DNA of 39,392 nt. Origin: a bacterium. Its GTDB lineage: Bacteria; Planctomycetota; UBA1135; GCA-002686595. Positions 28,550-35,735 of the stretch are shown here, one piece after another. A program made the translations under genes and the position numbers. The notes below the pieces were generated by a model. The model worked only from the letters and a program-made list of their open reading frames with translations, had not been told where the DNA came from and did not search any database. How positions within the stretch are numbered: position 1 is the first letter of the stretch; each line of letters starts with the position of its first letter. Location of the stretch: positions 1-39,392 of the forward strand of contig JAUHXY010000005.1 in NCBI GenBank assembly GCA_030426785.1, in the 5' to 3' direction.

Positions 28550-30055
28550 TTAGCGACGCGGACGATCGCCCATGTGGCGACGCATGTCGTCGAGGGCTTC
28601 GCGCAACTCTGCGAGTTGAGCCCGCATGGCTTCCAACTCCGCCCGCATGGCGCGTAGATTCACTTCCTCGGGGCCTCCTGAAAAACCCGGACGCTGGATG
28701 CGCGCCTTCTGTTGCTGAATCCGTTCGGCATCGCGATGGGCTTTCTCGCGCTTCGCTTGGGCGGCGCGGCGCCGCTCGATGCGCTGCTTCTTCTGGGCTT
28801 CGGCCTTCTTTTTCTTGGCTAGCTCTTTCTGCTTGGCTGCCTTCTTTTTGATGGCTAGCGCCTTCTTTTCGACCTGGGCCTTGGCTTGGCCACAGGTGCA
28901 ACCGCAGTTTTCGCAGCCTCCTTTGGAGGAAGCCTTGGCCTTCTTCTGGACCAACCAAGCCTTCTTGGCCTTTTGTTCCACCGCTTGGCGTTCGGCCGCT
29001 TCCTTCTTGGCTTGGATGATCCAAGCCTTCTTCTTGGCGACTTCCGCGGCCGCATCGTGACCACCGTCGGTGTGGTACTCAAAGACCTCTTCGCCATGGC
29101 CATCGGGGGTCACGACTTTGACGTAGACCTGCGCCTTACCGACTTGGCCGTGGTCCCCCAAGTGCTTCTGGAGGGCCTTATGAACCTCTTGGCTGATGTC
29201 GTGATCGATCGCGCCGGATTCCGAGACCCACTCGAAGGAGATGTCGCCGTGCTTGCCGTCCTGAGCTTTCTGCACGAGCTTTTTGAGCGTCTTCGCGTCC
29301 ATTCCGTGCACGTGGAGCGCATCGTGCAAGCCTTCCAACTCGACCGTCTCTAGGACCTCGACCAACGTTTCATGGCCACCGCCCTCGGGATGATTCACGT
29401 GCAGCCAAGTCATGTCGCCATCATGTTCATGGGGAGCATGGTCCGTGGCATCCCCCTGACTCTGACCACCGAAGAGTCGAACACGTTTCACTTCGTGTTT
29501 GGGTTCTTGGCCCTTCTTCTCGATCTCTTCCACCAAAATGGCGTCTACCGTTTCATCCCCTTGGCCGGGTTTCTCCGCTCCCCAGCGGAAGACCGAACGC
29601 TTGGGCGCTTCTTTTGCCTTCGGAGCGGCGCTCGCTTGCTCGGGGCGCTTGCCCAACGACACGAGGAACAACTTTTCCTTACCCTTGCGTTGGACCACCA
29701 CGGCGACTTGATCGCCCACTTCGTGAGCGCGGATGGCCTCGATGAGCGCATCGGTGTTCGGTGTCGCCCGATCGGCCACGCGCAGGATGATGTCACCGAC
29801 CTGCAGGCCCGCTTCATCGGCCCCCGTCTTGGCGTACACGTCACCCACGGTGACGCCATCTTTCTCGGTCCCCCCGATCGCGATGCCCATGTAGGGTTTC
29901 TCGGCCGAGACGGCCTTCTGGACAACCGGCTTGCTGTCCGCGGTGACTTGCACGCGCCGCAACGGCATGGGATTGCCTTCTTGGGCCGTGGCCAGGGAAG
30001 CGGGGAAGGTGGCGGACAACGCCGCCGCGAAAGCCAACAGTGTCGGGCGATTCAT
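28550..30055 (-). CDS. Secreted PDZ-domain protein with His-rich segment and Lys-rich coiled-coil tail containing a Cys cluster
   Basis: MNRPTLLAFAAALSATFPASLATAQ signal; PDZ-like YMGIAIGGTEKDGVTVGDVYAKTGADEAGLQVGDIILRVADRATPNTDALIEAIRAHEVGDQVAVVVQRKGKE; GGCENCGCTCGQ within KKAWIIQAKKEAAE/KKAWLVQKKAK coiled coil. Confidence 0.8.
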   Translation of the reverse strand: MNRPTLLAFAAALSATFPASLATAQEGNPMPLRRVQVTADSKPVVQKAVSAEKPYMGIAIGGTEKDGVTVGDVYAKTGADEAGLQVGDIILRVADRATPNTDALIEAIRAHEVGDQVAVVVQRKGKEKLFLVSLGKRPEQASAAPKAKEAPKRSVFRWGAEKPGQGDETVDAILVEEIEKKGQEPKHEVKRVRLFGGQSQGDATDHAPHEHDGDMTWLHVNHPEGGGHETLVEVLETVELEGLHDALHVHGMDAKTLKKLVQKAQDGKHGDISFEWVSESGAIDHDISQEVHKALQKHLGDHGQVGKAQVYVKVVTPDGHGEEVFEYHTDGGHDAAAEVAKKKAWIIQAKKEAAERQAVEQKAKKAWLVQKKAKASSKGGCENCGCTCGQAKAQVEKKALAIKKKAAKQKELAKKKKAEAQKKQRIERRRAAQAKREKAHRDAERIQQQKARIQRPGFSGGPEEVNLRAMRAELEAMRAQLAELREALDDMRRHMGDRPRR

Positions 30056-30226
30056 AGCTTGAGATGGGGCTGAGGCCTCGGGATCCGCGCCGGACGTGGC
30101 GCCGGAGGTTTGCAAACAGGACTACGACCTGGGTAGTTCCTGGTTGGCGAGGAATCGGGAAGAATTCTTCTGCCAAGGCACGATAGCCGCTCCTCGGGCC
30201 TTTCAGGGGCCCCACTGACGCATCCC

Positions 30227-31441
30227 TTACGGGAGCTTTTTGGGGACCGGCAAGTCCGAAAGCCGCCCCGGGCGAGGCAAATCCCCCACCAGCGGCCACA
30301 GATAGTCGGTAAACGCCTCGCTGACGTCGTGGTCGCCCGCCAAAAACTCGGGGCCCATCTCCTTGGTCTTTTGCGCGACGTTTTCCAAATCCGTACACCC
30401 GTAACGCGGGATGTAGACCCCGCGCACCACATCGCGCTCGATGATGATCGATCCATGGGGCTGCTCGCCTTGCAGCGCGACCTGGACCGCGTGCCGGCCG
30501 ACCTCACGAGCCTCTTTGGCATCCTGCTCGGACACGATCCCGAAGTACGAGCGCTGCAAGTAGCCGAAGGTGTCCGCGCGCACGCGCTCCTTCGGACCGA
30601 CCACCTCGCGCACCTTCTCCGCGAGCAAATCCCCGAGCACACCCGTCCCTGACAAACGCATGTTGCCGTGCGCATCCATCTCGCCGGAATGAGCGATCAA
30701 CTCGCCCTCCGCCGTATGGATGCCCTCCGAAACGGCGATCACGCAGCGACCGTGGAGGGCCATCGCATCCTGGACGTGCGACTGGAACGCGTCGATCGAA
30801 AACGGCCGTTCGGGCAAGTAGATCAAGTGCGGCCCTTCGCCGGGGCTCGTGCGCGCCAAACGCGCCGAAGCCGTCAACCAGCCCGCATGCCGCCCCATCA
30901 CCACGTTGACCTTGATGCCTCCAAGGCTGCGGTTGTCCTCATTGTCGCCCAAGAAGGCCTGGGCGACGAACTTGGCCGCCGAGGGATAACCCGGGCAGTG
31001 GTCGGTGACCATCAAGTCGTTGTCGATGGTCTTCGGAACGTGATAGAGCCGCAGGTCGTAGTCCATCCCCTGCGCGACCTGATGCAAGAGGTAAGCGGAC
31101 TCCGCCGAGTCGTTGCCTCCGATGTAGAAGAAGTAACGCACGTTGTGAGCCCGGAAGACCTCGACCATGCGCTCGCACTCCTGCGCGTTGGGCTTCTTAC
31201 GGACCGAGCGCAACGCGGCACAGGGCGTGCGCGCCACCCGCTCCAAATCCCCCGGACTCTCCAAGCCCAGGTCGATCAGGTTTTCGTCGAGCACGCCCTG
31301 CACCCCGTTCAACGCGCCATAGATATGACCGATCTCGGGAGCCTGGACGCAGGCCTCCACCACCCCGACGAGGCTCTGGTTGATCACGACGGTCGGACCG
31401 CCGGCCTGGCCGACGAGTGCGTTTGCCTTGGGTTCGCTCAT
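30227..31441 (-). CDS. 6-phosphofructokinase, pyrophosphate-dependent type by motif
   Basis: YFFYIGGNDSAESAYLL (GGND), VPKTIDNDL (PKTIDND), GRHAGWLTA, ADTFGYLQRS. Confidence 0.88.
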   Translation of the reverse strand: MSEPKANALVGQAGGPTVVINQSLVGVVEACVQAPEIGHIYGALNGVQGVLDENLIDLGLESPGDLERVARTPCAALRSVRKKPNAQECERMVEVFRAHNVRYFFYIGGNDSAESAYLLHQVAQGMDYDLRLYHVPKTIDNDLMVTDHCPGYPSAAKFVAQAFLGDNEDNRSLGGIKVNVVMGRHAGWLTASARLARTSPGEGPHLIYLPERPFSIDAFQSHVQDAMALHGRCVIAVSEGIHTAEGELIAHSGEMDAHGNMRLSGTGVLGDLLAEKVREVVGPKERVRADTFGYLQRSYFGIVSEQDAKEAREVGRHAVQVALQGEQPHGSIIIERDVVRGVYIPRYGCTDLENVAQKTKEMGPEFLAGDHDVSEAFTDYLWPLVGDLPRPGRLSDLPVPKKLP

Positions 31442-31703
31442 AGGGGCTCCTGCGCTGCCGGGACGGGGCCCGGGCCCCCGAAATTAGTCCCTGAGCGCGA
31501 GCGGGGAAAGCACCGGACCCCGCCCGCAGAACAGAATTCGATCCACCGCCCCAGGAGCCCCTGGAGCAAGCTTGCATCCGCCCCCCCGCCTGCTATCCTC
31601 TGCGCCTTGTGACGGCCCATGGCCGTCCCCGAATCGCCCTTCCTTGCCTTGGGGCTGCGGCTTGGCCGCGCTGAGGTTGTCTACCGGGTGGTTTGGTGCG
31701 GTG

Positions 31704-31790
31704 GCCCGGGTGGCGGAATTGGTAGACGCGCGAGACTAAGGATCTCGTGGGGTAACACCCGTGCTGGTTCGATTCCAGTCCCGGGCACCA
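31704..31790 (+). tRNA. tRNA-Leu, anticodon AAG, CCA encoded
   Basis: GCCCGGG/CCCGGGC acceptor + ACCA; GGTAGAC D-loop; anticodon arm CGAGA-CTAAGGA-TCTCG (AAG at 34-36); long variable arm TGGGGTAACACCCG; T arm GCTGG-TTCGATT-CCAGT. Confidence 0.93.
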
Positions 31791-32035
31791 CTTTGGCGGG
31801 CTGACGGAAGCGTCGGTTGGCAGTGAACACGGCGATCAGCACGGGTGTCGTCTTTTATTGGCGAGCGCCTGACGGCGCTCGACACTGGCGTGCTGGTTCG
31901 ATTCCAGTCCCGGGCACCACTTTGGCGGGCTGACCGCGAGCGTCGGTTGGCAGTGTGAGCTGCAGTCAGCACGGGTGTTGTTGTTTTTTTAGCGAGCGCC
32001 TTACGGCGCTCGACATGGGCGTGCTGGCTTTGGCC
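31760..32035. repeat. Diverged tandem repeat (~129-131 bp period) that includes the tRNA-Leu 3' end; two full copies plus start of a third
   Basis: CGTGCTGGTTCGATTCCAGTCCCGGGCACCACTTTGGCGGGCTGAC at 31760 and 31889; CGTGCTGG again at 32020. Shared downstream blocks AGCGTCGGTTGGCAGTG, TCAGCACGGGTGT, CGAGCGCCT(G/T)ACGGCGCTCGACA. Confidence 0.95.
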
Positions 32036-32239
32036 AGGGAGTTTGGGTGTGGAGTTGCCCTGGTTAGCGTCGATTGGCAAGGGTGACTGGTTTGTTTGCC
32101 TTGTTGTAGCTCTGGTTTGTTGAGGAGCCTGTTGGGTTGTCCTTTGGACCCAGGTTGCTGGGTGGACTGGGGTCTAGGGAGTGCTCCGGGCGGTGCTCGA
32201 TACCCGCTTGTGGCTTGAGTTTGAGGGCCCCTAGGGTTT

Positions 32240-32266
32240 GGGGTTATTGGGGGGTGGGGAGGGGGG
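32240..32266 (+). other. G-quadruplex-forming motif overlapping the 3' end of the minus-strand 690-aa gene
   Basis: GGGGTTATTGGGGGGTGGGGAGGGGGG: four G-tracts with loops of 5, 1 and 1 nt. Confidence 0.75.
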
Positions 32267-34316
32267 TGTGGGCGCGGAGGGCCAGTTTGAAGTGTTTGGG
32301 GTCCAGGCGGAGTTGGAGCAGGACGTGGTCCATGGATTCCATGTAGGTGATCTCGCGGTCGCGCTTGGCCATGAGTTTGGGGGTGTTGACGACTCGGTAT
32401 TCGTCGGCCCATTCCGTTAAGCGTTGGTCGACGATGGCGCGCAAGCGGTCGACCTCGGCGGTGGAGAGTTGGTTGATTGGGCGGCCGCCGAATTGTTCGT
32501 TGCGCACCTCGCGTTCGACGATTGGGCGCTGTTGGGCCCAATTGATGGAGTTGAGCACGTTGTCCTCCGCCCACTGTTTGGCGATTTTGCGGAGCGTGGG
32601 CGCGGCTTTTTTGGGGTTGAACCAGACGATCAGGTTGGCCTTGTCGAGCGCTCCTTCCACTTGGCGCCGGAAAGAGGGCAGCTCCGACAAGCGCTGGTAG
32701 CCGCGGTCACCACCTTGGAAGTAGGTGCGGCGCAGCGCCTCGAACATGCGCTCGTGGTTCGTGATCCAGAAGTGGTTCTCGTCCGTGAGCATGGTCGCCA
32801 TCATGCCCGTGCCGGGGATCAACGGGGACCAAAACTCGCGGGTTGCGAAGCCACCCGAGTCGTAGATGTAGTAGCCGGTGTCGTTGGGATTGGCGGAGTC
32901 GTAGCCCTTCAAGCCGAACTTTTCGGGGTTGCGGCCCACCATGTCGCGGATGTCGTCGAGCTTTTTGACCGAGTCGGCGCCCTGCGTCCAGGTGACCAGG
33001 GTCATGGCGAACACCGGCATGCCGTCGGTTTCCGCTTGGAATTCCTGCCCGTCTTTGCCCCGCGCGATGACGGGGCCGTAATCGTTTTCGCGCACGATCA
33101 AGGCCATGCGGTTGCGCAGAGAAGATCCCAAAGCGTCGAGCAGGTCATCCAGGCTCTTGAAGTGACCGGTGCTCTTGACGGCGTCCTCGATGTTCGAACG
33201 CATCGCTGGCTCGACCGAGTCGAAGACCTGAGCCAACAGGTCGGCGATCGGGCCGTGCATGTACGCGAACAGGACGCAGTCGGCGGGTGCCATGCGCGCC
33301 GCCGTGCGCAGCATTTGATCGCGCTCGAAGCCGTCGACTCGATAGAGCCGGGACTGGAAGGGGGTCACGCTCTCGGAAGAGAACGTGCCCGACAGATCGA
33401 TCTGCACGCCGTGATCGAAGCGCACCAAGCCGTGCACGTCCTTGCAGGAAGGGGCCTGGATCAAGCGTCCCAAGAAGGCTTGCGAAAAGCGATCGCTCTT
33501 GGTGTTGGGCCAGGGCCCCCCCTTGCCGAGGGACTGAAAGGTCTTGCCCACGTCGAGCAACACCTGCAAGCCGCTCTCCCCCACCTTGTCCTCCACGCGC
33601 ATGATTTGATCGATGTAGCCCGCGCTCAATGCCAGGGAGTCCTTGCCCCCTACCGCCTTCAGCGCCGGCCCCCGCGCCACCAAATCCTTGTGGTTGCCCA
33701 CCACGAGCACGTCTTGCACGCGCGTAATGAAGAGCGGCTTCTTCAATTGCCCGCCCGTCAGTCCGTAAACCCCGTCTTGGCTTTCGACGACGAAATTCTG
33801 GCCCGAAAAGCGGCGTAACAGTTTGGGGTAGCGCAGGACGGCCGCTGCCAGCTTTCCCGGCCAGCCCACACGACCGCAAATCATCCATTGCGCGTTGCCG
33901 AGGCCCTGACCGGCGAAGTTCCCGGCGATCGCGACCTCTTCGCCGCCGAAGATATCCAAGGGGCCGAGGCCGAGCGGCAATTGGCGCGTTTGCTCGCGGA
34001 TGCGTTCGACCAGCCCGTCCAGATCGTTCTTTTGGGTCCAAGCCTCAAACTCCGGGGAACCCGACCAGACCCGCCATCCCTTCGTATCTTCGATCTGGTC
34101 CCAGGCCGCCAAGACCGGGAATTCGCCGAAGTCAGCGGCCAAGTTTTCCTTCGCCAGGAAGAAATCCACCTGTCGCGGAATCAAACCGGCGACCGCATGG
34201 GGCCACTTGGACTCGAAGGGTTTGAAGAGAAAGGTCGAGAACGCGAAGTACCCGAGGAACAGGAGCACGGCGAGCGAGATCGCCGAAATCTTGAGGATGC
34301 GTTTCTTGCGGCTCAT
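32244..34316 (-). CDS. Large single-pass membrane-anchored protein of unknown function
   Basis: MSRKKRILKISAISLAVLLFLGYFAFSTFLF anchor followed by ~650-aa soluble-looking region; long clean ORF. Confidence 0.75.
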   Translation of the reverse strand: MSRKKRILKISAISLAVLLFLGYFAFSTFLFKPFESKWPHAVAGLIPRQVDFFLAKENLAADFGEFPVLAAWDQIEDTKGWRVWSGSPEFEAWTQKNDLDGLVERIREQTRQLPLGLGPLDIFGGEEVAIAGNFAGQGLGNAQWMICGRVGWPGKLAAAVLRYPKLLRRFSGQNFVVESQDGVYGLTGGQLKKPLFITRVQDVLVVGNHKDLVARGPALKAVGGKDSLALSAGYIDQIMRVEDKVGESGLQVLLDVGKTFQSLGKGGPWPNTKSDRFSQAFLGRLIQAPSCKDVHGLVRFDHGVQIDLSGTFSSESVTPFQSRLYRVDGFERDQMLRTAARMAPADCVLFAYMHGPIADLLAQVFDSVEPAMRSNIEDAVKSTGHFKSLDDLLDALGSSLRNRMALIVRENDYGPVIARGKDGQEFQAETDGMPVFAMTLVTWTQGADSVKKLDDIRDMVGRNPEKFGLKGYDSANPNDTGYYIYDSGGFATREFWSPLIPGTGMMATMLTDENHFWITNHERMFEALRRTYFQGGDRGYQRLSELPSFRRQVEGALDKANLIVWFNPKKAAPTLRKIAKQWAEDNVLNSINWAQQRPIVEREVRNEQFGGRPINQLSTAEVDRLRAIVDQRLTEWADEYRVVNTPKLMAKRDREITYMESMDHVLLQLRLDPKHFKLALRAHTPLPTPQ

Positions 34317-34556
34317 AGTCGTTCGGGAATTCTAGCGGCTCGTTCGCTCGGCTAGGCGCCCCAGGTCGATTCCCGGTGCCTTGCGCCCGGTCCGACGCAA
34401 CGGGGGGAAGTACTGCAAGCGCTGGAAAGGAGGTGGACGCAGGACCAGTGGGTTCCTTCCCCGCCGGAACCCAGAAATCGTCGATTTGCAGCGGGCCAGG
34501 CCATTCCCCGCACTCGATCGCTACGCCGCGGCTCCGAGCCCGATTAAAATGCGACC

Positions 34557-35723
34557 ATGCAAGAGAATCGCCGCGCAAAAGCCCTGCCGGGGTCGGCCAC
34601 CCTGCAACTCGCCGCACGCGCCAAGGAACTGGCTGCACAGGGCCTGCCGGTGCTCTCCATGGCCGTAGGCGAGCCCGACTTCGACGCTCCCGCGGCCGCG
34701 CAACAGGCCGCGGTCGCAGCCGTCGCAAGCGGCCAGGTGCGCTACACCCCCGCTGCGGGGCTGCTCGAGCTGCGCACCACCATCGCCCAGCACGTGGAAA
34801 CCACCCGCGGGTACTCGGTCGACCCGCAACACATCGTGGTCGGGCACTCCTGCAAGCACATGCTCTCCGCCGCCTTGGAAGTGCTGCTGGAGCCGGGGGA
34901 CGAAGTCCTGTTGATCACGCCAGCTTGGAACAGCTACGAGGCGCAGATCCAAATCGCGGGCGGACAGCCCGTGTGGGTCCCTTGCCAGTCCGACCTGCGC
35001 CCGGATCTAGACGCGCTCGAAAGCGCCATCGGTCCCAGAACCAAGGGAATGCTGCTCAACTCCCCCAGCAACCCCTCCGGCTACGTGTGGACCCGCGCGG
35101 AATTGGAGCGGCTCGCCGCGTTGGTCGAAGCCCACGACCTGTTCGTGCTGTGCGATGAGATCTACCGCCGCCTCGTGTTTGACGGAGCGACTTGTCCTTC
35201 CTTCACGAGCCTGGACGAGCGTTTGCGGGCGCGCACGGTCCTGGTCGACGGTGCTAGCAAGAACTTCGCGATGACGGGGTATCGCATCGGCTACGCCTTG
35301 GCTCCTGCGCCGATCGCCGCGGCGCTCGGGCGGCTTGTCAGCCAAACGACCGGCTGCCCCAACTACGTATCGCAAAAGGCTTACCAAGCCGTGCTCGCGC
35401 AAGAGCCGCCCGAAGTGGAGCGCATGGTAGCCGCCTTCGAGGAACGTCGCGATTTCTTCGTTCCCCGTCTGCGCGAACTTGGCATGGAATTGCGCACTCC
35501 CGGTGGTGCGTTTTATGCCTTTCCGAACATCGCGGCGCACTTGCGAGGGCGCACGGCGACCGAGTTCTGCGCGCAGTTGCTGGAACAACAACACGTCGCG
35601 GCGGTCCCAGGATCGATTTTTCACGCCCCCGACCACATCCGCTTGAGCTACGCGTTGTCCTTGCAGGACTTGGACGAAGCCTTGCGACGCATCGCCACGT
35701 TCTTGGCAACGCCTCCAGCCTGA
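34557..35723 (+). CDS. PLP-dependent aminotransferase class I/II (aspartate aminotransferase-like)
   Basis: VGEPDFDAP, LLNSPSNPSGYVW, CDEIYRRLVFDG, DGASKNFAMTGYRIGYA (PLP lysine). Confidence 0.92.
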   Translation: MQENRRAKALPGSATLQLAARAKELAAQGLPVLSMAVGEPDFDAPAAAQQAAVAAVASGQVRYTPAAGLLELRTTIAQHVETTRGYSVDPQHIVVGHSCKHMLSAALEVLLEPGDEVLLITPAWNSYEAQIQIAGGQPVWVPCQSDLRPDLDALESAIGPRTKGMLLNSPSNPSGYVWTRAELERLAALVEAHDLFVLCDEIYRRLVFDGATCPSFTSLDERLRARTVLVDGASKNFAMTGYRIGYALAPAPIAAALGRLVSQTTGCPNYVSQKAYQAVLAQEPPEVERMVAAFEERRDFFVPRLRELGMELRTPGGAFYAFPNIAAHLRGRTATEFCAQLLEQQHVAAVPGSIFHAPDHIRLSYALSLQDLDEALRRIATFLATPPA

Positions 35724-35735
35724 AACGCAGGCGAA

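Noticed and set aside
31760-32035. CRISPR-like array or active integrative element at the tRNA
   Set aside because: Only two to three diverged ~130-bp units, no short regular repeats/spacers, no cas or integrase gene in the window.
31736-32080. 114-aa minus-strand ORF containing GARDWNRTST twice
   Set aside because: Peptide is reverse translation of the tRNA-Leu 3' end and its repeat; a known kind of spurious annotation over tRNA genes.
31966-32574. 202-aa minus-strand ORF, Pro/Arg/Gln-rich
   Set aside because: Lies over the G/T-rich noncoding stretch and antiphase to the 690-aa gene; low-complexity composition.
32424-33818. 464-aa plus-strand ORF
   Set aside because: Antisense to the membrane-anchored 690-aa gene; shadow composition.
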